This document shows, one piece after another, positions 1-6,412 of a stretch of DNA of 13,924 nucleotides. This DNA comes from an uncultured Lachnospiraceae bacterium (GTDB lineage: Bacteria > Bacillota > Clostridia > Lachnospirales > Lachnospiraceae): assembly GCA_900313745.1 (NCBI GenBank), contig OMSM01000094.1:1-13924 (forward strand). Reading direction: 5' to 3'. The position numbers were made by a program, and so were the translations under genes. Each line of letters begins with the position of its first letter. The stretch's first letter is position 1. The notes under the pieces are model-generated. The model was not told where the DNA came from and made no database searches. It saw only the letters and a list, made by a program, of their open reading frames with translations.

Positions 1-1
1 T

Positions 2-70
2 GACAGCATCGCCGTGTACAGAAGAGACCCAGCTTCCGGGAAGCGCGTGCCCGGGGAATACGGGATATGA
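2..70 (+). CDS. possible 3' end of a plus-strand gene (partial, unidentified)
   Basis: The frame beginning at base 2 is open for 22 codons and stops at TGA 68-70, five bases before a plus-strand terminator hairpin. The visible C-terminal residues end in VPGEYGI and are too few to recognise a family. The only support is the position of the stop just ahead of the terminator. The other two plus-strand frames are also open or uninformative here, so this is a weak call. If real, the gene converges on mnmA. Confidence 0.33.
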   Translation, partial: DSIAVYRRDPASGKRVPGEYGI

Positions 71-74
71 TTCC

Positions 75-104
75 GGGGCCGGTACTTCCGGCCCTCTTTC
101 TTTC
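75..104 (+). terminator. rho-independent terminator, plus strand
   Basis: A 7-bp perfect GC stem (GGGCCGG 76-82, CCGGCCC 88-94) with a five-base loop is extended by a G-T pair. It is followed on the plus strand by the pyrimidine run TCTTTCTTTC. On the minus strand the bases after the stem are not T-rich, so it should act mainly on a plus-strand transcript entering from the left. It lies just past the mnmA stop codon and separates two converging units. Confidence 0.7.
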
Positions 105-1193
105 TCAGAGAATTGTCCCCCCGCAGAGGATATGGTCCCCCTCATAGAAAACAGCGGCCTGGCCGGGAGTGATCGCCCTGACCGGTACGTCAAAGACGCA
201 GCGGAGGAGTTTTCCTTCCCTCCTCAGCGTGCAGGGCACCGCATCTCTCTGGGTGTAGCGGATCTTCGCCCGCGCCCTGATTTCGCCTGTCCGGAACGCC
301 TCTTCGCCCACAGCCATGTAATTCACCTCGTCACAGGTTAGTTCCGTGCCGAAGACCTCGTCTCCGGAACCTATCCTGACTTCGTTCTTCTCCGGATCAA
401 TCCCGGTGACGAACACCGGCTTCCCCATCGGCAGGCCAAGGTGCTTCCTCTGTCCCACCGTGTAATGGGTGATGCCCCTGTGCGTGCCAAGTATATTTCC
501 CCCGGAATCCACGAAGCTGCCCGGCCCCGGCACGCGCCCGGGGGCGTATCTGTCGATAAATCCGCCGTAATCGTCATCCGGTATGAAGCAAATCTCCTGG
601 GAATCCGGTTTGGAAGCGACAGGAAGTCCCGCCTTTTCTGCGATTTCCCTTATCTCCGGCTTGGTATACCCGCCTACGGGCATGAGCGTGTGCGAGAGCT
701 GCCGCTGGGTAAGCTGATAGAGCGCATAGGTCTGGTCCTTCGCCGCGGTGACCGCGTTCCGCACGCTGTATCTCCCGTTTTCCAGCTTCACTATTCCCGC
801 GTAATGCCCTGTCGCAATATACTCCGCTCCAAGGGCAAGGCTCCGGTCAAGCAGCGCCTCCCATTTCACAAAGCGGTTGCAGGCGACGCAGGGATTGGGC
901 GTGCGCCCCCGGATGTAGGAATCTACGAAGTAGCGGACAACATGCTCCTCAAATTCCGGCCTGAAATCCATCACATAGTGGGGAATATCCAGTACGTCGG
1001 CAACCCTCGCGGCGTCAGCTGCGGCAAGCGTGCCGCAGCACCCGCCGTCCCTCTCCGCAGCTGCGGAGCTTTCACTCTGCCATATCTGCATGGTCACCCC
1101 GATGACATCATATCCCTCTTCCTTCAGCAGCAGGGCGGCCACGGAGGAATCCACCCCGCCGGACATTCCCACCACAACGCGCGGTCCTGTCAT
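105..1193 (-). CDS. mnmA: tRNA-specific 2-thiouridylase MnmA
   Basis: MnmA is a cytoplasmic enzyme that places sulfur on C2 of the wobble uridine (position 34) of tRNAs for Lys, Glu and Gln. It adenylates the base with ATP and receives persulfide sulfur from a cysteine desulfurase relay. The 362-residue length is typical. The N-terminal PP-loop SGGVDSS is at residues 11-17. The two catalytic cysteines are in TPNPC (Cys102) and SQEICF (Cys202), at the spacing seen in E. coli MnmA (102 and 199). The ATGHYA motif is near residue 127. The start has AAGGAGG six bases or so upstream. The gene lies downstream of a DUF6472 gene, from which it is separated by a terminator-like hairpin. No iscS or nifS partner is visible in the window. 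Confidence 0.97.
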   Translation of the reverse strand: MTGPRVVVGMSGGVDSSVAALLLKEEGYDVIGVTMQIWQSESSAAAERDGGCCGTLAAADAARVADVLDIPHYVMDFRPEFEEHVVRYFVDSYIRGRTPNPCVACNRFVKWEALLDRSLALGAEYIATGHYAGIVKLENGRYSVRNAVTAAKDQTYALYQLTQRQLSHTLMPVGGYTKPEIREIAEKAGLPVASKPDSQEICFIPDDDYGGFIDRYAPGRVPGPGSFVDSGGNILGTHRGITHYTVGQRKHLGLPMGKPVFVTGIDPEKNEVRIGSGDEVFGTELTCDEVNYMAVGEEAFRTGEIRARAKIRYTQRDAVPCTLRREGKLLRCVFDVPVRAITPGQAAVFYEGDHILCGGTIL

Positions 1194-1212
1194 TTCGATC
1201 CTCCTTGTCAGA

Positions 1213-1251
1213 TGAAAGACGAAGGCCGGACTGGCTAAGCCACGTCCGGCC
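1213..1251 (-). terminator. hairpin with T-rich tail between the DUF6472 gene and mnmA
   Basis: On the minus strand an 8-bp stem (arms 1244-1251 and 1224-1231, GGCCGGAC with GTCCGGCC) continues past one bulged base into a 4-bp stem TGGC/GCCA with a TTA loop. The tail TTCGTCTTTC is moderately T-rich. It looks like an intrinsic terminator for the upstream three-gene set. The mnmA ribosome binding site starts only about 15 bases further on. That leaves no room for a separate promoter, so it may leak or act as an attenuator. Confidence 0.5.
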
Positions 1252-1267
1252 CGGATTTACGGCACCT

Positions 1268-1462
1268 TCAGGCCTGGTGCCTTACCACTTCATATTCGTC
1301 ATTGTTCCGGAAATACGGGCAGGAATAACGCGATCCGGCAAGAAAGCGGTAATAATCATCCTGATCCATGTCTACGAGGCAATAATAACACTCGTCTTCC
1401 TCGTCGTACTGGTAATTGCAGCATAAGTCACAGCTGGTGTACGGACTCGCTTTATCCCTCAT
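1268..1462 (-). CDS. small cysteine-rich DUF6472 family protein
   Basis: This is a 64-residue acidic protein with six cysteines, at positions 11, 14, 15, 25, 28 and 48. The pattern is CxxCC near the N-terminus, then CxxC, then a C-P-Y-F motif. From memory this matches DUF6472, a family of unknown function in Clostridia. The cysteine pairs suggest bound zinc or another metal, which is inference. The start codon overlaps the oxidoreductase stop as ATGA, with GGAG seven bases upstream inside that gene. Translation of the two is therefore probably coupled. A second small inverted repeat (GGCACC/GGTGCC, 1261-1281) spans its stop codon. There is no signal peptide or membrane segment. Confidence 0.85.
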   Translation of the reverse strand: MRDKASPYTSCDLCCNYQYDEEDECYYCLVDMDQDDYYRFLAGSRYSCPYFRNNDEYEVVRHQA

Positions 1463-2784
1463 TCGTCATCTCCGTCCTCATCAGGCCCGGATTCATCCTC
1501 CGCCCCGTCGTCATCGTCATCATCCGAAGAATCATTTCCGTCCAGTCCCTCAACCATGACGACCTGGGTGTCCGGATCATCCGGGAAAAGCAGTTCCCGA
1601 AGGGACTTCTCGATGGAGCTTTCCGACGGATCCTCCTGTTCTTCCTTCCTGCCGCCGTCCCCGGCCGCGGCACTGACCTCCGGAGCCGCAGCCACGGGCT
1701 CACTGAGCGGTTCGGACGCGGTGATAAGTCCTGGAGCGGGAGCTGCCGGCATATTCCATATCGACGGATCCTGGAAGGAAGGATCCTGCCCGATAAGCTC
1801 CTGGTCTGCGGGATATTTAAGCCCCCAGACCGAGCGGATCGTGTCCATCTGGTGCATAATCGAGAGAGTCTGCCTGTGGGGCATCTCAGGGCACTCGAGC
1901 CATCCGTTCTTCAATGCCCTTACGCAGGCCTTAAGCTCATATTCATAGCCCGTCTTCTGGCGGGGTCTCTTTGTAAAACTGATCCTCTCGTGCTTGTAAT
2001 CGTATACAGCGGCCGATTCAAAATTGTTGATATTCTCCACGACCATATAGCCCTTGGTCCCGTAGATTACTCCCCTCCGGTCGCTCACTGCATTTGCCGT
2101 CGCCGAAAGGCAGGCCATTTTGCCGTCCCTGTAGCACAGCGTGATGCTGTCTTCCATATCCACGCCGGTCTCGGTATTAAAGGAGCAGGAAGTGCTGATG
2201 TTGACGATATCGTTGCCGAAGAGCATGGATGCGAAATTCAGGGTATATACTCCGAGATCGAGGAGCGCTCCGCCTCCAAGCGAAGGATCGACTACCCGCT
2301 TTACCTGGCTTACGTTGTAGCCAAGGTTGGCGACCATCATCTTCGGCTCTCCGATCGCGTTGCTGGCGATAATATCCTGCATCGTCTGCAGCATCGGCAT
2401 AAACCTGACCCACATCGCCTCCGCGACGAAGATTTTCTTCTCCTCCGCGATGCGGAAGATGTCTTCCGCCTGCCTTAGGTTTATCGTAAAGGCCTTCTCA
2501 CAGAGCACGGCCTTCCCGTAATCCATGCAAAGCCTCATATTCGCATAATGCTCGGAGTGAGGCGTAGCGATGTAGACCAGATGAACCTTCCTGTCCCTCA
2601 GCAGTTCCTCGTAGGAACCATAGGCCTTCTTGAAGCCGTGCTGATCGGCGAACGCATCTGCCTTGAACTGCGTCCTGGATGCAACGGCGTAGGCGTTCAC
2701 CCCGGGAACTGTCCTGATTGTCGCGGCCATGGTCTCCGCTATGTTTCCCGTACCCAGAATACCGACATTTATCCTGCCGAACAT
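1459..2784 (-). CDS. Gfo/Idh/MocA family NAD(P)-dependent oxidoreductase with a long acidic C-terminal tail
   Basis: The first ~330 residues form a standard Gfo/Idh/MocA enzyme. A Rossmann fold starts with GILGTGN at residues 8-13. CEKAF sits near 95-99, where the family has its catalytic EKP-type lysine, and AEAMWVRFMP near 121-130. A GGGALLDLGVY segment lies near 170-180. The EAMW segment resembles the dihydrodiol dehydrogenase-like branch; the substrate, probably a sugar or related polyol, cannot be told. Residues ~345-441 are extra: an Ala/Pro/Glu-rich linker, a short helical-looking SIEKSLRELLFPDD stretch, then about 24 residues dominated by Asp and Glu. I chose the ATG at 2784 because AAGGAG lies six bases before it; the ATG at 2790 abuts that motif. 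The gene follows the SH3 protein gene by 24 bases and overlaps the DUF6472 gene by four. Confidence 0.9.
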   Translation of the reverse strand: MFGRINVGILGTGNIAETMAATIRTVPGVNAYAVASRTQFKADAFADQHGFKKAYGSYEELLRDRKVHLVYIATPHSEHYANMRLCMDYGKAVLCEKAFTINLRQAEDIFRIAEEKKIFVAEAMWVRFMPMLQTMQDIIASNAIGEPKMMVANLGYNVSQVKRVVDPSLGGGALLDLGVYTLNFASMLFGNDIVNISTSCSFNTETGVDMEDSITLCYRDGKMACLSATANAVSDRRGVIYGTKGYMVVENINNFESAAVYDYKHERISFTKRPRQKTGYEYELKACVRALKNGWLECPEMPHRQTLSIMHQMDTIRSVWGLKYPADQELIGQDPSFQDPSIWNMPAAPAPGLITASEPLSEPVAAAPEVSAAAGDGGRKEEQEDPSESSIEKSLRELLFPDDPDTQVVMVEGLDGNDSSDDDDDDGAEDESGPDEDGDDE

Positions 2785-2808
2785 ACGCATCTCCTTCCCG
2801 CACCGGTA

Positions 2809-3960
2809 TCACTCAAAGAGGAGAAACTCCGTCTTGATATACCCGTTCATTTCCTGATAGGTGATCTTCGACCACTCTCCCTCACTCCCCGTTACCTGCA
2901 CCTCAAAGCCGGGATAAAGCGTAGTAATCGCCTCGGATTCCGTGCTCGCCTGGCTGCGCAGATAGACGGACTCCAGTACCAGTGCGGTTCCTGTCTGCCC
3001 GCCTTCCGCGGAAACGCTCTCTCCGCCTTCCGTCCCGGTCTCCCCCGCGCCTTCCGGGGTTTCTCCCCCGTTAAGCAAAACCTCTTCCTCCGTCACGGCT
3101 GCTCCGGCTTCCTCCGGATTAACGGTTTCCTGGTTTCCGTTCCCCGCATTCCCGTCCGGAGAAGTCTCCTGGGCCGGGGCCGCAGCTGCCTGTGCTGCCG
3201 CCTCCTGCGTCAGCTGAACTTCGGCGGCATTGTAAAGTCCCGAAGTAAGAGCCTCCACAAAAGCGGCAAACGCAGGATCTCCCGCCAGCATGTCATTATA
3301 GTCCGCGGTGATCTTGTTGCTTAAGTCCACGACGTCATCCTGCAGGGACACAGTGTTGATGTACTCCATGTCTGCAGGGGCAAAATTAATCACAAGACGG
3401 CCGTCTGCTTCCTCCACGAAGAAGGTCTGCATTCCCGGAACCGGTTTTGCGTAGCCCTTGAAAACTACTTCCGTCGACGCGTAGCACACCCACGATTTCA
3501 ACCGTTCCGGAGCATCTTCTTCCGTGACGGGACTCCCCGGCTTGGTGTACACGTCCACCGTCTCATAGTGGTCAATGCTTCTGCTGACCACCTGGATATC
3601 CGTGATTTCCCTGTCGCTGATTCCCCTGCTTATCACACGGATTGTATCAATATCCCCTCCGGCGACTGCGTCGTAATACATCCGGATCAGGTCATTAACC
3701 TCCGGATAGGCATTGAGCTCCATTTCACCGGAATTCTCCTCTGCAGGCGCATCCGCCGAGGCATCGGAAGCAGGGCGGCCGCCCTTGCCGAGCGCTGCCC
3801 TGATGCTGAAGAATAAAGCTGCCGCTACGGTAAGCGCAACCGCTGCGGCAAGAAGCAGAGGAAGGATTATCCTCCGCCTGTCAAGGACATGGTTTTTCAG
3901 GCTGTAGGAGAGCTCGGCCATATAGTCGCCGAAGCTCATCCGGTTATTATTTTTACTCAT
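2809..3960 (-). CDS. membrane-anchored protein with C-terminal SH3-type domain
   Basis: This 383-residue protein is of unknown function. A short cytoplasmic N-terminus with basic residues just before the membrane (DRRR, 27-30) precedes one hydrophobic segment at ~31-54, predicting a single-pass protein with its bulk outside. Residues ~84-215 (VNDLIRMYYDAVAGGD onward) look like an NTF2-like or ketosteroid-isomerase-like fold. A low-complexity Ala/Glu/Gly/Thr linker of about 100 residues leads to a bacterial SH3 domain (~327-383, with VYLRSQAS and GYIKTEFLLFE). Such domains often bind cell-wall peptides. The start at 3960 has GGAG nine bases upstream. The open frame extends to 4092, but that extension runs through the tRNA terminator into the tRNA gene and is rejected. 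It is the first gene of a set with the oxidoreductase and DUF6472 genes. Confidence 0.85.
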   Translation of the reverse strand: MSKNNNRMSFGDYMAELSYSLKNHVLDRRRIILPLLLAAAVALTVAAALFFSIRAALGKGGRPASDASADAPAEENSGEMELNAYPEVNDLIRMYYDAVAGGDIDTIRVISRGISDREITDIQVVSRSIDHYETVDVYTKPGSPVTEEDAPERLKSWVCYASTEVVFKGYAKPVPGMQTFFVEEADGRLVINFAPADMEYINTVSLQDDVVDLSNKITADYNDMLAGDPAFAAFVEALTSGLYNAAEVQLTQEAAAQAAAAPAQETSPDGNAGNGNQETVNPEEAGAAVTEEEVLLNGGETPEGAGETGTEGGESVSAEGGQTGTALVLESVYLRSQASTESEAITTLYPGFEVQVTGSEGEWSKITYQEMNGYIKTEFLLFE

Positions 3961-3991
3961 CGCTGCTCCAGGTGCTCCGCATGAAAAGAAT

Positions 3992-4049
3992 GAATACAAA
4001 GAAATCCGGGATCTATCCGGAATAGCAATTCCGAATGGAAGTCCCGGAT
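3992..4049 (-). terminator. terminator of the tRNA-Arg transcript
   Basis: On the minus strand, outer arms ATCCGGGA and TCCCGGAT (4042-4049 and 4004-4011) pair over 8 bp. They enclose an inner 9-bp stem with one G-U pair around a TGCT loop. The tail is TTTCTTTGTATT. The structure starts about 17 bases after the tRNA 3' end and stops about 30 bases before the SH3 protein gene. It should end the tRNA transcript, perhaps with some read-through into that gene. Confidence 0.72.
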
Positions 4050-4065
4050 CTCCGTGTTCCGTCAG

Positions 4066-4137
4066 TGCACCCGACAGGAATCGAACCTGCATTAAAGGCG
4101 TCGGAGGCCTTCGTTCTATCCATTAGACTACGAGTGC
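4066..4137 (-). tRNA. tRNA-Arg (anticodon CCG)
   Basis: The minus strand folds as a complete cloverleaf. The acceptor stem is GCACTCG with CGGGTGC (7 bp, one G-U). A D arm is present. The anticodon stem AAGGC/GCCTT holds the loop CTCCGAC, so the anticodon is CCG (plus-strand bases 4102-4104), reading CGG. The T arm has the TTCGATT loop. The discriminator base is A and CCA is not encoded, so CCA must be added by the nucleotidyltransferase. It has its own promoter and terminator. Confidence 0.95.
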
Positions 4138-4167
4138 CCGATCTCCATCTCAAGAGAACTGACGTTT

Positions 4168-4196
4168 ATCATAGCATAAGCCGGCCGGACTGTCCA
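4168..4196 (-). promoter_or_regulatory. promoter of tRNA-Arg(CCG)
   Basis: On the minus strand TGGACA (4191-4196) and TATGAT (4168-4173) are separated by exactly 17 bases. Each differs from the vegetative sigma consensus (TTGACA, TATAAT) at one position. Transcription would start near 4161, giving a leader of about 24 bases before the tRNA. Confidence 0.75.
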
Positions 4197-4267
4197 GTCA
4201 TAACTGCTGCAGCCGGCCGGCCGGAGTATCGCGGGCACCTGCACGGCCGGATCCGGCGGCGGCCGGC
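4181..4267. repeat. GGCCGG-rich spacer between the DUF5688 gene and tRNA-Arg
   Basis: Runs of overlapping CCGGCC/GGCCGG units occur at 4181-4188, 4213-4224, 4244-4250 and 4253-4267, in a stretch with no gene. They allow several alternative hairpins, including an imperfect long-range pairing of CTGCCGGCCG with CGGCCGGCTG. No T-run follows, so I do not call a terminator. The segment might serve as the 3' end of the DUF5688 transcript, or be simple GC-rich sequence drift. Confidence 0.4.
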
Positions 4268-4292
4268 AGGATATGCAATACCCCCGGAAAGC

Positions 4293-5282
4293 TTACTTAT
4301 CCGGGCTGATCCTGTCCCCGGGAAGTATAAGCCCGCGCTCCCTGCTGAAATAATAGACGTGATCCGAGAGCACTTCTTCCGGGGCAACCGCGGTCCTGTT
4401 GATCTCCCGGACAATTTCGGACAGGCCTTCCGGCTCGTTCTCCCGGGAATCGGGAAGGAGCAGTACCTCGTGAACAGAGCTTGGCAGGACAAAGAGATCC
4501 CTGCCCGCAGCGTCGGCAAAACTTTTCAGCGTCCCGGGATATACCGCGGCCGAGGCACCGAGATATCCGAAAACATTGCTCAGGACGAAAAGCGATGCCG
4601 CCCCTTCTTCTGTTTCCTCAGCCGCAGGAGGCCGGCAGAAAGCTTCCTGCATCATATTGCCCGAAATGCTCCCGGCTGCGGAGGACAGCGCCTCGTCGAT
4701 ACTTCTCACGACGGCAGGCATGACGAGAGGCGACGAGCGCAGGGCATCTCTTAAAAGTTTGTCCCTGCCGATCCCCCACCTTTCGAGATGAGTGTTCCTT
4801 ATGGTGATCGTCGCATGGGAGTGTTCGCTCCGGTCGACGATATAAACAGCAAGCAGTGCAAGATCCAGGATTTTGGCGTAAGGGACTTCTTTCAGCAGCA
4901 TCCTGTTCTTCTCTGCATGAATTAGTTTTACCGCGAGCCGTGTCCGGACGCGCGAGTAGTCCTCCCACTCGTCGGGATCAAAGCCCCCGTCTTCTTCCGC
5001 CGGAGGCAGGCACCCGGCGATATTTTCCGCGATCACGGCAATGGAAATGCCTCTCCTGTAGGCATCCAGAAATTCCCCGAGATCTATTGTCGGCGCGATC
5101 CTGCTTCCGTTCATCCGGATCGTCACGGTCAGGTGGAAAAGCCCGTTCATCCCGAGGTCATTGCGGTAGATCACATTCGCGCCGTCACCAAGGATCTGCC
5201 TTAATTCCTTCTCCAGCCCGGCCCTGAAGGTGTTGATCTGCTCACCGGCATTGTCGGCGGCCTGTAAGTTCCAGTCAGTCAT
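4293..5282 (-). CDS. DUF5688 family protein, function unknown
   Basis: This 329-residue soluble protein has no signal peptide, membrane segment or recognisable catalytic motif. The N-terminal part (an FRAGLEKELRQILGDGANV-like opening, then PTIDLGEFLDAYRRGISIAVIAENI) has the pattern of DUF5688, a Clostridia family recalled from memory. The C-terminal part (near PLVMPAVV, LFVLSNVFGYLGASA, LFVLPSSVHEVLLLPD) also fits that family, in which EVLLLP and similar segments recur. I chose the ATG at 5282, with AGGAGAG eight bases upstream. An ATG at 5306 has no ribosome site and lies in the T-run of the efp terminator. The gene stands alone between that terminator and the tRNA. I see no clear promoter in the 60 bases before it. 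Confidence 0.8.
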   Translation of the reverse strand: MTDWNLQAADNAGEQINTFRAGLEKELRQILGDGANVIYRNDLGMNGLFHLTVTIRMNGSRIAPTIDLGEFLDAYRRGISIAVIAENIAGCLPPAEEDGGFDPDEWEDYSRVRTRLAVKLIHAEKNRMLLKEVPYAKILDLALLAVYIVDRSEHSHATITIRNTHLERWGIGRDKLLRDALRSSPLVMPAVVRSIDEALSSAAGSISGNMMQEAFCRPPAAEETEEGAASLFVLSNVFGYLGASAAVYPGTLKSFADAAGRDLFVLPSSVHEVLLLPDSRENEPEGLSEIVREINRTAVAPEEVLSDHVYYFSRERGLILPGDRISPDK

Positions 5283-5306
5283 TGCGTATTCTCTCCTGTC
5301 AGACAT

Positions 5307-5342
5307 AACAAAAAGGACAATGGAATCATTCCATTGTCCTTT
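5307..5342 (-). terminator. rho-independent terminator after efp
   Basis: A perfect 15-bp inverted repeat (5328-5342 with 5312-5326; allowing a normal loop, about 13 bp pair) is followed on the minus strand by TTTTTGTT. The hairpin begins 27 bases after the efp stop codon. It should end the efp transcript and insulate the DUF5688 gene. Confidence 0.87.
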
Positions 5343-5369
5343 CCATGCTGATGTCCGGCAGAACGGGCC

Positions 5370-5927
5370 TTATGCCCTGGAGAGATACTCACCTGTCCGC
5401 GTGTCGATCTTGATCTTGTCGCCGATGCTGACAAAGAGCGGAACACTCACGTGCGCACCGGTTTCTACAGTCGCGGGCTTGGTTGCGCCTGTAGCGGTAT
5501 CGCCCTTGAAGCCGGGCTCGGTATCGGTGATCTCGAGCTCAACAAAGAGCGGGGGCTCTACGGCAAACGCATTCCCGTTGTAGGAAGCGATCTTGACCAT
5601 CTCGTTTTCCTTGACAAACTCGAGCGAATCGCCGACGACGTCGTCGGAAAGGCCGATCTGCTCATAAGTCTCGGTATCCATGAAGTTGTGAATTTCACCG
5701 TCGGTATAGAGGTACTGATATTCCTTGCGGTCGATTCTCGCCGCCGGGAACTTCTCTGTAGGACGGAAAGAACGCTCAACAACGCCGTTGCCGATGACGT
5801 TCTTCAGTTTTGTACGCACGAAAGCTGCGCCCTTGCCGGGCTTGACGTGCTGGAATTCCACAATCTGATATACCTGACCATCGATCTCAAGGGTCACGCC
5901 GTTCCTGAATTCACTGGCAGAAATCAT
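5370..5927 (-). CDS. efp: translation elongation factor P
   Basis: EF-P binds ribosomes stalled on consecutive prolines, between the P and E sites, and promotes peptide bond formation. The protein is 185 residues, the usual length, with all three domains. The KOW-like N-terminal domain has VKPGKGAAFVR with Lys32 at the loop tip that enters the peptidyl-transferase centre. The central OB domain includes YLYTDGEIHNFMD. The C-terminal OB domain includes the conserved DTEPGFKGDTATGATKPAT and ends in TGEYLSRA. The start at 5927 has GGGAGG five bases upstream; an in-frame ATG 24 bases earlier has no such site and is rejected. No EpmA/EpmB or YmfI-type modification gene is in the window, so the state of Lys32 is open. 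It follows aroQ, as in Bacillus, but without the peptidase gene usually found between them. Confidence 0.97.
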   Translation of the reverse strand: MISASEFRNGVTLEIDGQVYQIVEFQHVKPGKGAAFVRTKLKNVIGNGVVERSFRPTEKFPAARIDRKEYQYLYTDGEIHNFMDTETYEQIGLSDDVVGDSLEFVKENEMVKIASYNGNAFAVEPPLFVELEITDTEPGFKGDTATGATKPATVETGAHVSVPLFVSIGDKIKIDTRTGEYLSRA

Positions 5928-5960
5928 AAAAACCTCCCAAAATGACTGCAATCCTTTGTT

Positions 5961-5989
5961 AGTATATTTTATTGTCCGCCGTTTTTCAA
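5961..5989 (-). promoter_or_regulatory. promoter of efp inside the aroQ 3' end
   Basis: On the minus strand TTGAAA (5984-5989) and TATACT (5961-5966) are 17 bases apart, each one base off consensus. The -35 box and part of the spacer lie in the last codons of aroQ. Transcription would begin near 5954, about 27 bases before the efp start. With the terminator behind efp this would give a monocistronic efp mRNA independent of the aro genes. Confidence 0.65.
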
Positions 5990-6412
5990 CTGTTTTATTA
6001 GTTCTATTGCTTCGATATAGCCGTGCAGTCCGTGCCCCGCAATCTGAGCGTCGCAGGCCGGAGCCGTGACGGAGACCGACCGGAAGCTCTCCCTTGAGTG
6101 TATGTCCGAAATGTGCACCTCCACCTTCGGTACGAAGACGCTCTTCAAGGCGTCATGTATCGCATAGCTGTAATGCGTGTACGCCCCGGGATTGATCACC
6201 ACGCCCTCCGTCCCGTCGCTGTAGGCTTCCTGCAGGCGGTCGATAATCGCGCCCTCGTGGTTGCTCTGAAACGCCTCAACCTCCGCGCCGAGCTCCTTCC
6301 CGCGGCTTATCAGGTCCCGGATGAACTCCCCGTAGGACGTCTCACCATAGATGCTTTTCTCCCTTATCCCCAGAAAATTGAGATTAGGTCCGTTGATCAC
6401 AAGAATTTTCAA
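5969..6412 (-). CDS. aroQ: type II 3-dehydroquinate dehydratase
   Basis: AroQ performs the third step of the shikimate pathway, the anti-elimination of water from 3-dehydroquinate to give 3-dehydroshikimate, as a cytoplasmic dodecamer. At 147 residues it has the family length. Seen motifs are GPNLNFLG (8-15), Arg17 and Tyr22 in the REKSIYG lid loop, FQSNHEG, NPGAYTHYS, the catalytic His100 in VEVHISDIHSR, and GLHGYIEAI near the C-terminus. The start is taken as TTG at 6410-6412, because the family begins with the KILVINGPN strand and AGGGG lies about six bases upstream. The longer ATG-started frame adds residues unlike any AroQ. The start overlaps the end of aroK by 29 bases, so the two are probably translationally coupled. 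Confidence 0.95.
   Translation of the reverse strand: MKILVINGPNLNFLGIREKSIYGETSYGEFIRDLISRGKELGAEVEAFQSNHEGAIIDRLQEAYSDGTEGVVINPGAYTHYSYAIHDALKSVFVPKVEVHISDIHSRESFRSVSVTAPACDAQIAGHGLHGYIEAIELIKQLKNGGQ

Noticed and set aside
441..1238. Long plus-strand open frame of 265 codons opposite mnmA
   Set aside because: It is antisense to a fully conserved MnmA coding region, and its product is rich in Arg, His and Pro without a domain pattern.
3961..4092. N-terminal extension of the SH3 protein frame to an ATG at 4092
   Set aside because: The extension runs through the tRNA terminator and into the tRNA gene, and has no ribosome site. The ATG at 3960 has GGAG upstream and gives a normal membrane-protein start.
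4181..4267. GGCCGG runs as a CRISPR or tandem-repeat array
   Set aside because: The units are 6 to 12 bases and irregularly spaced, with no spacers of constant length and no cas genes.
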